From NCBI RefSeq assembly GCF_947500705.1, contig NZ_CANMSY010000002.1, positions 558,001 to 622,000 of the forward strand: 64,000 nt of DNA, read 5' to 3'. This document shows, one piece after another, positions 8,352 to 17,278 of this stretch; within the stretch, counting starts at the first letter, position 1, and every line of letters begins with the position of its first letter. The DNA comes from an uncultured Brachybacterium sp. GTDB taxonomy: Bacteria; Actinomycetota; Actinomycetes; Actinomycetales; Dermabacteraceae. Both the position numbers and the translations under genes were made by a program. The notes under the pieces are model-generated. The model saw only the letters and a program-made list of their open reading frames with translations, was not told the DNA's origin and searched no databases.

Positions 8352-9241
8352 CTCAGCACCCGTTCCAGCAGCTCCGCCTGCTCGCGGTGGAGCCGCTCGA
8401 TGTCCTCACCCTTGCGCGGGATCAGCTGCAGGCCCAGACGGCCGCTGACCTCGCGATAGGACAGATCCGCGCCGGTCTCCTGGAGCTGCAGCTTCGCCAC
8501 CCGCACGTCGGACAGGAACAGATCCCGCATCCCCACGCTGAGGTGGATGGGCGGCAGGCCGTCGAGCCGGGCGTTGATCGGGGAGAGATCCGGATCATCC
8601 AGCGAGGTGCGCCCCGCATAGCGGCGTGCCGCATCGCGCAGCAGGCGCCGCTCATGCACCGGATCGGACTGATCGGTCTCGGAGATCCCGGCGTTGGACA
8701 GCTCGAGATCCAGCCAGGGGGACATCGCGATCAGCGCGGCCGGGGTGGGGATCTCGGGCCGCTCCCGCAGCCGTCGGGCGATGACGACGGCGAGGCCGCC
8801 GCCGGAGTGCTGGCCGGCCAGCACCCACGGACGACCCGCGAGGCGGCCGTCGGCGGCGAGCACGGCGAGTGCGGACTCCACGTCGTCCCTGCCCACCGGG
8901 TGCTGGTGGTCGGGAGCGTTGCGATAGTCGATCATCAGCCCGGCGCAGCCCCTGGCCTCTGCCTGACGGGAGAGCCAGGCCCAGTCGCTCGCGAACGGGC
9001 CCGAGACGTAGGCACCGCCGTGGAGGTAGACGATGACACCGTTCCCGGCGCGGTGCTCGTCGAGCCAGACGGTGCGGGTGCGGCCGATCATCTCGGGCTC
9101 GATCGCATGGGACTTCAGCACATGACCGGGCGGATTGGGGCGGCGGGCCTCGCTGAGCGCCTGGTGGGACAGCGTCGCGGGGATCGGGATCCTTCGCACG
9201 GCCCGTGCCCCCGTCACCACGGCGTCTCGGATGCGTCCCAT
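8348..9241 (-). CDS. Alpha/beta hydrolase (HSL-like) with altered catalytic residues
   Basis: 297 residues. The fold is recognisable: HGGAYVSG oxyanion loop at His74, and GMRDLFLSD where the catalytic Asp normally lies. However, the nucleophile elbow reads GQHSGGG, so the glycine two residues before Ser146 is Gln. The C-terminal segment where the family has its catalytic His reads SGRLGLQLIP, with no His. It may be inactive, use another residue, or have a binding role. An AGGAGG Shine-Dalgarno lies 5-6 nt before the ATG. A TAGGCT -10-like box further upstream would give a leader of ~40 nt. Length and reading frame are intact, so this is divergence rather than truncation. Confidence 0.8.
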   Translation of the reverse strand: MGRIRDAVVTGARAVRRIPIPATLSHQALSEARRPNPPGHVLKSHAIEPEMIGRTRTVWLDEHRAGNGVIVYLHGGAYVSGPFASDWAWLSRQAEARGCAGLMIDYRNAPDHQHPVGRDDVESALAVLAADGRLAGRPWVLAGQHSGGGLAVVIARRLRERPEIPTPAALIAMSPWLDLELSNAGISETDQSDPVHERRLLRDAARRYAGRTSLDDPDLSPINARLDGLPPIHLSVGMRDLFLSDVRVAKLQLQETGADLSYREVSGRLGLQLIPRKGEDIERLHREQAELLERVLS

Positions 9242-9310
9242 CAGTGCCTCCTGTTCGCGACCTCGTGGGTCGACTCGCTGGCGTGTGCGCTCAGCCTAAC
9301 GAACCGAGCT

Positions 9311-9325
9311 GGGACTCGGAGTCCC
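9311..9325. promoter_or_regulatory. 15-bp palindrome, candidate operator
   Basis: GGGACTC-G-GAGTCCC is a perfect inverted repeat with 7-bp arms. It lies between the divergent esterase and nucleosidase genes and covers the position expected for the -35 element of the nucleosidase promoter (-10 at 9338). A repressor site is the natural reading. The protein that binds is unknown. Confidence 0.45.
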
Positions 9326-9337
9326 GCCGTGCCCCGG

Positions 9338-9343
9338 TAGCCT
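9338..9343 (+). promoter_or_regulatory. -10 box TAGCCT, leaderless promoter
   Basis: TAGCCT ends six bases before the ATG of the nucleosidase gene. The intervening bases are pyrimidine-rich with no Shine-Dalgarno. Confidence 0.5.
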
Positions 9344-9349
9344 TCCCCC

Positions 9350-10126
9350 ATGCCTCGCTCGCCCCTGCCTCCGTCCTCGCCGTCCGGCCCCCTTGTCGGC
9401 CCGCTGCTGGTCCTCGCCGCGATGCCCGAGGAGGCGTCACCGCTGGTCGGCCGGCTCGAGGAGGCCTCCCCGCTCGAGGTCCCCTTCGACGGGGGCGTCG
9501 CCGCCGTGCGCGGCTCCCTGCAGGGCACCGACACCGTGGTGGTCACCACCGGCATCGGGATCGCCGCTGCCGCAGCCGCCGCGACCTGGGGCGTCCTCAC
9601 CACGGCTCCCGCCCTGATCGTCGCCGCCGGCTCGTGCGGTGGGCTCGCAGCCGACGTCGAGGTGGGCACTCTGGTGGTGGGCGAGACCTTCACCTACTCG
9701 ATCGCCGATGCCACCGCCTTCGGGTACGCCCCGGGGCAGGTCCCCGGCGGCCCCGAGCGCTTCGAGGCCGAGGCGGCCTGGGTGGATCTGGCCGAGCAGG
9801 CGGCGCGCCGGGCTGACACGCAGGCACCACCGGGCGAGGGCCGCGGGGTGCGGCGCGGCCTGATGCTCTCCGGGGACGCCTTCGTCACCGCCGAGATCGC
9901 CGAGCCGATGCGTGCGCGGTTCCCGACAGCGGTGAGCACCGATATGGAGACCACGGCGAGCGCCCGCACCGCCGCGGTGCTCCGGGTTCCCTTCATCGCG
10001 CTGCGCGCAGTCTCGGACCTGTGCGGGCCGGCCGCCGGTCAGCAGTTCCATCTCGAGCTGGACCTGGTCGCGGAGATCTCTGCGCGCGCGGTGGAGGAGC
10101 TCGCGGCGCTGCTGTCGCAGGGCTGA
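9350..10126 (+). CDS. mtnN: 5'-methylthioadenosine/S-adenosylhomocysteine nucleosidase
   Basis: 258 residues. The family hydrolyses the N-glycosidic bond of MTA and SAH, recycling adenine and feeding methionine salvage. Visible features are AMPEEASPL near residue 24 (first catalytic Glu), an SCGGL strand, SGDAFV, STDMETTA (nucleoside-binding Met-Glu) and RAVSDL with the catalytic Asp. The DMETTA run replaces the usual DMEGAA, a mild deviation. A proline-rich tail of ~15 residues precedes the core. The ATG lies six bases after a TAGCCT box, so probably leaderless. A 15-bp palindrome upstream suggests repression. Confidence 0.88.
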   Translation: MPRSPLPPSSPSGPLVGPLLVLAAMPEEASPLVGRLEEASPLEVPFDGGVAAVRGSLQGTDTVVVTTGIGIAAAAAAATWGVLTTAPALIVAAGSCGGLAADVEVGTLVVGETFTYSIADATAFGYAPGQVPGGPERFEAEAAWVDLAEQAARRADTQAPPGEGRGVRRGLMLSGDAFVTAEIAEPMRARFPTAVSTDMETTASARTAAVLRVPFIALRAVSDLCGPAAGQQFHLELDLVAEISARAVEELAALLSQG

Positions 10127-10323
10127 CGCCGGCCCGCGCCCCGGCCGGTGTGCTGTGTGACGGCGCACCCGCAGGCCGTCTGAAGGGCTCCTGCAGGGCC
10201 CCGCCCTCGATGTCCGCGTTAAGGTTCAAAGGCCCGGTTCGTCGATTTCGTGACCTGGATCACCCTCGTGGTGTGCGGTGCGGCGGTCGGGCCTGTCCCC
10301 GTCCCCTTCCGGAAAGAGGCACC

Positions 10324-12159
10324 GTGTCCACTCCGACGACACCGAACTCTCCCCCGCCCTCCTCCCCCTCCGATGACGTGCCGCGCCCTGTGGGCGGGTA
10401 CTCCCTCTCGAAGCCGGTCTTCTTCACCGCCGGAGGCATCATCCTGCTCGCCGTGGCCTTCGCGCTGCTGCTGCCGGACGTCTTCAACTCAGCGATCTCG
10501 ACCCTGAACTCGACGGTCGTGAGCTCGATCGGCTGGTACTACGTCCTGATCGTCACGGCCTTCGTGGGCTTCGGCATCGTGGTCGCGGCCAGCCGGATGG
10601 GCAATATCAAGCTCGGCAAGGACGACGACGAGCCCGAGTACAGCCTCTTCTCCTGGTTCGCGATGCTCTTCGCCGCCGGCATGGGCATCGGCTTGGTCTT
10701 CTGGGGGGCGGCGGAACCGCTGACCTTCTACAGCGAGGCCGGGGCACCGCCGAACGCCGCGGGTCTGGCGGATCCGGACCGGGCCGAGCGCGCGCTCGGC
10801 CAGACCTTCCTGCACTGGGGCCTGCACGCCTGGGGCATCTACGTCATCGTCGGCCTCGCCGTCGCCTACGCGGTGCACCGCAGGGGCCGCCCGGTCTCCA
10901 TCCGGTGGGCGCTCGAACCGATTCTCGGCAAGCGCACCGATACCTGGATCGGCGACGTCATCGACATCATCGCCCTCGTGGGCACCCTCTTCGGCATCGC
11001 CACCTCGCTCGGCTTCGGCGTGAACCAGATCGCGGCGGGCCTCGACCATCTCGGCATTCTCCCGAACTCCACCACGGTCCAGGTCATCATCGTGCTCGCG
11101 GTGACGGCACTGGCGACGCTCTCGGCCGCCAGCGGCGTCGACAAGGGCATCAAGCTGCTGTCCAACCTGAACATGGGCCTGGCGGCGATCCTCCTGATCG
11201 CTGTGCTGATCCTCGGCCCGACCCTGTTCCTGCTGCGCGACGTGGTCTCGAACATCGGCTACTACCTGCAGAACTTCCTCCAGCTCGCCTTCCAGACCCT
11301 GCCGTTCCGCGGTGAGGAGGGCGCCAGTTGGATCAACGGCTGGACCACGTTCTACTGGGGCTGGTGGATCTCCTGGTCGCCCTTCGTCGGCGTGTTCATC
11401 GCCCGCATCTCCAAGGGCCGCACCGTGCGCCAGTTCGTCACCGGCGTGCTGCTGGTCCCGACTGCGCTGACGTTCCTCTGGTTCACCATCATGGGCGGCA
11501 CCGCGCTGTACAAGTCCGTCATCGAGGGCATCGACTTCACCGGGGAGGACGGGTCGATCGACGCGAACACCGCGCTGTTCGACACCTTCGCCCAGCTGCC
11601 GGCCGGCGCGCTGCTCTCGGGCATCGCCATCATCCTGGTCTCGATCTTCTTCATCACCAGCGCCGACTCCGGTGCCTTCGTGATGGACATGATCGCCCAC
11701 AAGGGCGACCCGAACCCTCCACGGATCACCCGGATCTTCTGGGCCTCCGCCTCCGGCGTCATCGCCGCCTCCCTGATCTGGGTCAGCTCGCTGTCCGGTG
11801 ATGCCGAGGCCTCCGGCATGACGGCGCTGCAGTCGCTCGCGCTGCTCTCCGCACTCCCGTTCTCGATCGTGATGATCGGCATGTGCATCTCGCTCTGGCG
11901 CTCCCTGGGCAAGGAGGTCAAGGTCATCGAACGGCTCGAGCTGCGGCTTCGTCAGCGGGAGTTCGTCGAACGCTACTCCGGGGTGATCTCCGACCGGGTG
12001 GATGCCCGGGTCGATGCGCAGGTCTCCACGCAGATCGGCCAGCAGGTCCAGGAGGAGGTCGCCGAGCAGCTCTCGACCTACACCGGGGAGATGACGATCC
12101 CGTCGAGCGACGACACGCCGGGCTCCACCGACACGGAGCGCGGTCGCCGCCGGAGGTGA
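10324..12159 (+). CDS. BCCT-family betaine/carnitine/choline transporter
   Basis: 611 residues with 12 predicted membrane helices. Signature stretches include GMGIGLVFWGAAEP (residue ~120) and WWISWSPFVGVFIARIS (residue ~345), the Trp-rich substrate segment of the BCCT family. These secondary transporters import glycine betaine, choline or related osmolytes with Na+ or H+. The last ~90 residues form a charged tail with a helical run rich in Val, Asp and Gln. Such tails sense osmotic stress in BetP-type carriers. The GTG at 10324 is preceded by GGAAAGAGG, a good ribosome site. The frame remains open upstream but that sequence lacks family similarity. The 197-bp upstream gap has no clear promoter. 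Confidence 0.92.
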   Translation: MSTPTTPNSPPPSSPSDDVPRPVGGYSLSKPVFFTAGGIILLAVAFALLLPDVFNSAISTLNSTVVSSIGWYYVLIVTAFVGFGIVVAASRMGNIKLGKDDDEPEYSLFSWFAMLFAAGMGIGLVFWGAAEPLTFYSEAGAPPNAAGLADPDRAERALGQTFLHWGLHAWGIYVIVGLAVAYAVHRRGRPVSIRWALEPILGKRTDTWIGDVIDIIALVGTLFGIATSLGFGVNQIAAGLDHLGILPNSTTVQVIIVLAVTALATLSAASGVDKGIKLLSNLNMGLAAILLIAVLILGPTLFLLRDVVSNIGYYLQNFLQLAFQTLPFRGEEGASWINGWTTFYWGWWISWSPFVGVFIARISKGRTVRQFVTGVLLVPTALTFLWFTIMGGTALYKSVIEGIDFTGEDGSIDANTALFDTFAQLPAGALLSGIAIILVSIFFITSADSGAFVMDMIAHKGDPNPPRITRIFWASASGVIAASLIWVSSLSGDAEASGMTALQSLALLSALPFSIVMIGMCISLWRSLGKEVKVIERLELRLRQREFVERYSGVISDRVDARVDAQVSTQIGQQVQEEVAEQLSTYTGEMTIPSSDDTPGSTDTERGRRRR

Positions 12160-12175
12160 GCCCCTCCCGTGGGGC
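12160..12175. terminator. Short GC hairpin between convergent genes
   Basis: GCCCC (12160-12164) can pair with GGGGC (12171-12175) around a six-base loop, just after the BCCT stop. There is no T-tract, so intrinsic termination is only a possibility. The convergent dehydrogenase gene ends at 12204. Confidence 0.25.
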
Positions 12176-12203
12176 CCCTCCTCCGGCCCTGCGCGCGGCG
12201 GGC

Positions 12204-13145
12204 TCAGCGCTCCGTCGCGTGCAGGATCTCCGTCCCCGCGGCCAGCGCGCGGAGGTTCTCGGTGATCCGGGCATCGGCCCCCACGGGGCGACCACCCGCC
12301 GCGTGCGGGGTGATCAGCAGCCGCGGGGCATCCCACAGCGGATCCCCGTCCGGCAGCGGCTCCGGCTCGGTGACGTCCACGGCGGCGCCGCCCAGGGTGC
12401 CCGCCTCGAGCGCCTCACGCAGGGCGACCTGGTCCACGGTGGCGCCGCGGCCGACGTTGAGCAGCAGCGCATGATCCGGCAGCGCGGCCAGCACCTCGCG
12501 ACCCACGATCCCGGCGGTCTGCTCCGTCGCGGGCAGGATGTTGATCAGCACGTCCACCTCGGGCAGCGCGGCGAGCACGGTCTCCTCGGCGATCACCTCG
12601 AAGCCCGACCGGGTGCCGGCGGTGCGGGCGGCGCCCCGCACCTCGGCGCCGAGCGCCTGCAGGGTGGGGGCGAGGGTCTGCCCGATCTGGCCGAAGCCCC
12701 AGATCAGCACCCGCGCACCGATCAGGGTGGTGATCCGGCCCTCGGGGTGCAGCGGCTGCAGGCCACCGAGCTCCGAGGACCACTCGTGGCGCTGCTGCGC
12801 CTCCCGGCTCTCCGGGAGTCGCCGCACCAGGCTCAGCAGCAGCGCGAGGGCGTGCTCGCTGACCGTGAGGGAGTGCAGCCCGGCTCCGGCGGCGATCACC
12901 ACCTGCTCGTCGAAACCGGCGGCGAGGATCCCGTCCACCCCGGCCGAGAGCGACTGCACCAGCTTCAGCTCTCCCAGCTGCTCAGCCGCGGAGGCGAGAT
13001 GGCGGCGGGAGGCGCCCCAGACGACCAGGACGTCCGCATCGTGATGTACGGCCGGGATCTCGGCGCGGGCGTCGATCGTCACCGCCTCCCAGCCCTCGGG
13101 CAGCGCGGGGTTCAGCGGGACGGTGTCGGGCAGCAGGATCTTCAT
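12204..13145 (-). CDS. D-isomer-specific 2-hydroxyacid dehydrogenase
   Basis: 313 residues. The NAD-binding Rossmann motif is GFGQIG near residue 160. The catalytic set is Arg in NVGRG, Glu in VTEPEP and His in TPHAAG, as in the family that reduces 2-oxoacids or glyoxylate with NAD(P)H. The substrate cannot be told from sequence. The ATG at 13145 lies six bases after a TAGTCT box on the minus strand, again consistent with a leaderless start. It is a single-gene unit, divergent from the membrane hydrolase. Confidence 0.9.
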   Translation of the reverse strand: MKILLPDTVPLNPALPEGWEAVTIDARAEIPAVHHDADVLVVWGASRRHLASAAEQLGELKLVQSLSAGVDGILAAGFDEQVVIAAGAGLHSLTVSEHALALLLSLVRRLPESREAQQRHEWSSELGGLQPLHPEGRITTLIGARVLIWGFGQIGQTLAPTLQALGAEVRGAARTAGTRSGFEVIAEETVLAALPEVDVLINILPATEQTAGIVGREVLAALPDHALLLNVGRGATVDQVALREALEAGTLGGAAVDVTEPEPLPDGDPLWDAPRLLITPHAAGGRPVGADARITENLRALAAGTEILHATER

Positions 13146-13151
13146 GCCCTC

Positions 13152-13157
13152 AGACTA
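13152..13157 (-). promoter_or_regulatory. -10 box TAGTCT, leaderless promoter
   Basis: TAGTCT on the minus strand ends six bases before the hydroxyacid dehydrogenase ATG. Confidence 0.45.
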
Positions 13158-13238
13158 CGGATCCGCGGTGCTCCCCGGGCCGCGCCGCCGCTGGCCGGAC
13201 CGGCGCCATCCCGGATGCCGATCAAGGGGCCTGTCCGA

Positions 13239-13244
13239 TAGCCT
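13239..13244 (+). promoter_or_regulatory. -10 box TAGCCT, leaderless promoter
   Basis: TAGCCT ends six bases before ATG 13251. The divergent hydroxyacid dehydrogenase box is 82 bp away on the other strand. Confidence 0.45.
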
Positions 13245-13250
13245 GCGGGC

Positions 13251-15050
13251 ATGCGTTCCGGCTCCGCACGATCACTGTTCGGCATGACGAGACTGGCCGC
13301 CGGTGCTCGCGCGGTGCTGCGCTCGGCCACCCGGAGGACGGGCCGGCGGGCCCGCCGGGTCGCGGTCCTCGCGCCGTTGGACACCGGTGGCTTCCTCGGC
13401 GCCTCGGTCGCCGCCTGGATCTCCACCTCCCCGAGCCTGCTGCCGCGCACCTGGTGGATGTGGGCCGTGAACATCGGACTGTCCGAGGTCTACGGCTACG
13501 CGAGCGGCGTTCTGGCCAGGAAGCTGGTGCGTCGGATCGGCACCGCGATCGGGCTGCAGATGCAGATCGCCCCCGACCATCGCGTCCGGGCCCGGTGGGT
13601 CGGAGCGGCCGCGCTGGTGGGGATCACGACCTACTCCTGGGTGCGAGGGGTGATGCGGCAGCGGGAGATCAGCCATCGGGTGCAGCAGGAGCCGAAGAAC
13701 CTCGCGACCCACGTGGTGGGCAGCGCGGCGGGCCTCGGCGCCTCCGTCGGGGCACTGGTGCTGGTCCGCTCGGTGATCGCGACCACGCACCTGTATCGCG
13801 CGATGCTGCGCCCCTACCTGCCGCCGCGGATCGTTCGCGTGCTCTCCCTGCTGCTCACCGCGGCGACCGTCGCGATGGTCACCGATCGCCTGCTCCGCGG
13901 CCGCGTGCTCGAGAACGTGCTGGAGCGTGCCGAGACCGCGAACCTGCTGATCGCCCCGGACGTCCCCCGTCCCACCTCGCCGCTGCGCTCAGGCGGCCCG
14001 GAGTCGCTCGAGAGCTGGCAGTCGCTCGGTGCCCCCGGCCGCAAGATCGTCTCCGGCGGTGCGGACACCCACCTGATCAGCCGGACCGTCGGACAGGAGG
14101 CGCTCGAGCCGATCCGCGTCTACGCCGCGAAATCCCCCTCCCGTTCGCTCGAGGACACCATCACCGCCGTGGTCGCAGAGCTGGACCGCACCGAGGCCTG
14201 GGACCGCGAGGTGCTGGTGCTGTTCACCGGGACCGGCACCGGCTGGCTGCAGGAGTGGTCGCTCTCGGCGATCGAGTTCCTCACCGCCGGGAACTGTGCG
14301 ACCGCCTCGATCCAGTACTCGTTCTACCCCAGCCCGCTGACCTATCTGGCGGACCGCCGCTCCCCCGAGCGGGCCGGGCGGCTGCTGCTGACGGCGGTGA
14401 GGCGCCGGCTGTCCGAGCTTCCGGCGGAGCGCCGTCCCCGGCTCTACGTGGCCGGGGAGTCCCTGGGCTCCTACGGCGGCCAAGCCGCCTTCCGAGACGT
14501 CCCGGAGATGCTCTCCACGGTCGACGGCGCGGTCTGGACCGGGACCCCGAGCTTCACGCCCCTCTGGCAGCAGCTCACCGAGCACTCCCGCCCCGGCTCC
14601 CCCGCCGTCGCTCCAATCATCGACAGCGGACGCCACATCCGCGTGATCACACGGCCCCGGGACCTGGTGCGCAACTACTGGGGCGGCCTCTACAGCCCGT
14701 GGGAGCATCCGCGGGTGGTCTACGCCCAGCATCCCTCGGATCCGGTGGTCTGGCTGGATCTGAACCTGCTCTGGCGGGAGCCGGCCTGGCTGCGGGAGCG
14801 GGTGGGGCACGACGTCACCCCCGCGATGCGCTGGTTCCCCTGGATCACCTTCTGGCAGATCGCGGCGGACATGCCGCTGTCGATCAAGGTCAGAGGCGGC
14901 CATGGCCACTCGTATCACGAGGAGATGGTGCCGATCTGGGCCGCGGTGCTGGGCCAGGACGGAGACGGGGACGGCGCTCCCTCGGAGGCGCAGCGGCGCA
15001 GGTTCCGCGCGATCGTCGACGCGATCCGCAGGATCACCCCGCAGGGGTGA
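13251..15050 (+). CDS. Membrane-anchored alpha/beta hydrolase family protein
   Basis: 599 residues. About five hydrophobic segments occupy residues ~45-230. A soluble alpha/beta-hydrolase domain follows, with VLFTGTGTGWLQEW as the first strand-loop and GESLGSYGG (Ser at ~residue 407) as nucleophile elbow. A late HGHSY stretch can supply the His. The layout matches Pfam Abhydrolase_9 with its N-terminal membrane domain (PF10081 and PF15420, from memory), a family of unknown substrate common in actinobacteria. The ATG is six bases after a TAGCCT box. Convergent with the sulfurtransferase gene, 7 bp apart. Confidence 0.85.
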   Translation: MRSGSARSLFGMTRLAAGARAVLRSATRRTGRRARRVAVLAPLDTGGFLGASVAAWISTSPSLLPRTWWMWAVNIGLSEVYGYASGVLARKLVRRIGTAIGLQMQIAPDHRVRARWVGAAALVGITTYSWVRGVMRQREISHRVQQEPKNLATHVVGSAAGLGASVGALVLVRSVIATTHLYRAMLRPYLPPRIVRVLSLLLTAATVAMVTDRLLRGRVLENVLERAETANLLIAPDVPRPTSPLRSGGPESLESWQSLGAPGRKIVSGGADTHLISRTVGQEALEPIRVYAAKSPSRSLEDTITAVVAELDRTEAWDREVLVLFTGTGTGWLQEWSLSAIEFLTAGNCATASIQYSFYPSPLTYLADRRSPERAGRLLLTAVRRRLSELPAERRPRLYVAGESLGSYGGQAAFRDVPEMLSTVDGAVWTGTPSFTPLWQQLTEHSRPGSPAVAPIIDSGRHIRVITRPRDLVRNYWGGLYSPWEHPRVVYAQHPSDPVVWLDLNLLWREPAWLRERVGHDVTPAMRWFPWITFWQIAADMPLSIKVRGGHGHSYHEEMVPIWAAVLGQDGDGDGAPSEAQRRRFRAIVDAIRRITPQG

Positions 15051-15057
15051 GGGTCGC

Positions 15058-15906
15058 TCAGGGGTTCGGACCGACGGCCACGGGGCGGATCGCCTCCGCA
15101 CTCCACTGCGACCACGATCCCGGGAACAGGCGCAGCCGGGTGAAGCCCGCACTCTCCAGGGCCAGCAGGTCATGGGCGGCGGTCACGCCCGAGCCGCAGT
15201 AGACGATGGTCTCGTGGTCCTCCCGCACCCCGGCCGCCTCGAAGCGGCTGCGCAGCTGCGAGGCAGACAGGAACCGACCGTCCTGGTCGAGGTTCCCGGA
15301 GAAGGGCAGGTTCACCGCCCCGGGGATGTGCCCGGCACGGGCGTCGATCGGCTCGACGTCCCCGCGATAGCGCTCCGCCGCACGGGCATCGACCACCAGG
15401 GCCGCGCCCGCGGCGACCTCGTCGGCGGTGGCGATGCGGCTCGCAGGCCAGTCGCGCACCGGCACATCACCGGCAGCGGGGCGCACGTCCTCCGTCTTGA
15501 CCGGGCCGTCCCAGGCCTCCAGGCCACCGCTGAGCACCGCGGCGTCATGTCCCAGCGCCCGCAGCATCCACACCAGGCGGCCGGCCGGTGCCCCGTTGCT
15601 GTCGTCATAGGCGACCACGGTGGAGGCCTCGGTGACCCCGGCGCGGCGCAGCGCAGCGGCGAAGTCCTCCGCCGCAGGCAGCGGGTGACGGCCGGCCCCG
15701 GGCCGCGCGGGAGCGGCCAGCTCGGTGTCCAGATCGAGGTAGACCGCGCCGGGCAGGTGCCCCTCGAGGTAGGTGTGATGGCCCTTGGAGCCATCGAGCG
15801 CCCAGCGCACATCGAGCAGCTGGAGCGGGCGGTCACCTGCGACGGCTCCCGCGAGCAGCGTCTGCAGGTGGGCGACGTCGATGATCGGAGGCAGTGCGGA
15901 GGTCAT
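15058..15906 (-). CDS. Two-domain sulfurtransferase (3-mercaptopyruvate type)
   Basis: 282 residues, two rhodanese domains. The N-terminal domain (~1-140) contains LLDVRW and GHLPGAVYLDLD. The C-terminal domain contains VVDARAAERYRG and the active-site loop CGSGVTA with Cys237. CGSGV-T rather than CRKG(V/T) points to 3-mercaptopyruvate sulfurtransferase rather than thiosulfate sulfurtransferase. It transfers sulfane sulfur to thiol acceptors or cyanide. The ATG is six bases after a TAGGCT box on the minus strand (15913-15918). Single-gene unit. Confidence 0.92.
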   Translation of the reverse strand: MTSALPPIIDVAHLQTLLAGAVAGDRPLQLLDVRWALDGSKGHHTYLEGHLPGAVYLDLDTELAAPARPGAGRHPLPAAEDFAAALRRAGVTEASTVVAYDDSNGAPAGRLVWMLRALGHDAAVLSGGLEAWDGPVKTEDVRPAAGDVPVRDWPASRIATADEVAAGAALVVDARAAERYRGDVEPIDARAGHIPGAVNLPFSGNLDQDGRFLSASQLRSRFEAAGVREDHETIVYCGSGVTAAHDLLALESAGFTRLRLFPGSWSQWSAEAIRPVAVGPNP

Positions 15907-15912
15907 GCCGCA

Positions 15913-15918
15913 AGCCTA
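15913..15918 (-). promoter_or_regulatory. -10 box TAGGCT, leaderless promoter
   Basis: TAGGCT on the minus strand ends six bases before the sulfurtransferase ATG. Confidence 0.45.
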
Positions 15919-15945
15919 CGACTCCGCAGTGCAGTCACGCAGGGC

Positions 15946-17184
15946 TCAGGACCTGAGCTGGAGGTCCACCCGCACCAGGCGATGATCGGAGGTGGGGAAG
16001 GGGTGCACACCGGTCAGCTCGCTGCCGGGCTGCCCCGGCGAGGGCCAGTACACCGCAGAGGAGACCACCTGGAGCGGCCGGGAGGGCAGCACATAGTCGA
16101 CCCGGAGGTTGCCCGGGGCGGGAGCGTCGCCGAAGTCGGCGGTGTCGAACTGGGGGTCACCGACGTGGTCCAGGTTCGCGCCCCCCTGCGTCGTGGCAGC
16201 CTCCACCGCGCCCGTGCTGCGAGGTCTGGTGTCCTGCACCCGCGCATGGGTGAGCAGCTGATCGATCGCGCCGGGCCAGGAGTCGCCGTCGAGCGGATCG
16301 GAGTTGTAGTCACCCAGGATCACGAACTGCTCCTGGGGTGCGAGCCCGCCCTGGACACCGGCATCATCGACGATCCAGCTCGAACGACGGCCGGGGCTGA
16401 GGTAATCGGCCCACAGGCGGATCTCGTCGCTGTTGCGGCGCTGATTGCGCTTCTCGGGCCCATCGAAGCTCGGCGGGGTCGGGTGCGCGGCGAGCACGTG
16501 CACGGTGCTCGGACCGATCTGCACCGGCACGTCCCAGTGCGCCTTCGAGCTCAGCCGCAGTGCGGCCGAGATCTCCGGACCGTAGTACTCGGTGGGCAGC
16601 AGGTTGCTGGGCATGTCCGCCCAGCGCAGGTTCTGGAAGGTGCGCACCTGATCGGTGAGGATCGGGAACCGGGACAGGATCGCCATTCCGTACTGACCGG
16701 GGAACTCCCCGAAGCCCCAGGCGTCATCCGCACCGCCGACGGTCCCATCGCGGTTCAGGTCCATGCCGCTGGGCACGCCGGAGTTCACCGGGCCCGTGAA
16801 GACGTAGGGATAGAAGACCGCGCTCTTGCCGTTCTGGGGCACCTGGAGGTACTTCTCGCGGAAGAGGTCCATTCCCGCGCCGTCCGCATCGTGGTCGAAC
16901 TCGTTCAGCAGCAGCACATCGGGGTTGTTGATCTGGATGACCTCGGCGACCGCGCGGATCTGCGGGTCCTCACCGGTGGCGAGGTCCTCGAGCAGCTGCC
17001 CGGCCCGGCTGCGGTTCAGCGAGGCGTTGAAGGTCGCGACCCGCATCCTTCGGAAGCGGCCGCTGTGGCGGGCGGGTGCCGGAGCGGCGTCCGCCGCAGT
17101 GGCGGCAGCAGGCAGTCCCAACCCCGCGGCAGCAGCCGCGACGAGCGCTCGACGACGGGTTACGCGAGAAGTCATACCCTCCAT
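15946..17184 (-). CDS. Secreted endonuclease/exonuclease/phosphatase-family hydrolase
   Basis: 412 residues. The N-terminus has TRRRALV followed by an Ala-rich hydrophobic run and AAD-AAPAPA, a likely Tat signal peptide with cleavage around residue 33. The EEP fold shows ATFNASLNR at the start, LLLNEFDHD (metal Glu), ILGDYNSDP (Asp/Asn) and TSDHRLV at the end (catalytic His). An unusual MDLNRDGTVGGADDAWG segment resembles a dockerin/EF-hand calcium loop inside the domain. The protein probably hydrolyses phosphodiesters or phosphomonoesters outside the cell. GGAGGG just before the ATG is a good ribosome site. Divergent from the next gene. Confidence 0.88.
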   Translation of the reverse strand: MEGMTSRVTRRRALVAAAAAGLGLPAAATAADAAPAPARHSGRFRRMRVATFNASLNRSRAGQLLEDLATGEDPQIRAVAEVIQINNPDVLLLNEFDHDADGAGMDLFREKYLQVPQNGKSAVFYPYVFTGPVNSGVPSGMDLNRDGTVGGADDAWGFGEFPGQYGMAILSRFPILTDQVRTFQNLRWADMPSNLLPTEYYGPEISAALRLSSKAHWDVPVQIGPSTVHVLAAHPTPPSFDGPEKRNQRRNSDEIRLWADYLSPGRRSSWIVDDAGVQGGLAPQEQFVILGDYNSDPLDGDSWPGAIDQLLTHARVQDTRPRSTGAVEAATTQGGANLDHVGDPQFDTADFGDAPAPGNLRVDYVLPSRPLQVVSSAVYWPSPGQPGSELTGVHPFPTSDHRLVRVDLQLRS

Positions 17185-17278
17185 TGTGCACGCTCAGGAG
17201 AGTGCGCGACAGTGCGCTGTGGACGGCCCGCCTGAGGTCCCCTCCCCCCGGCCTGCAAGTGATGCCAGACTGGAGAGC

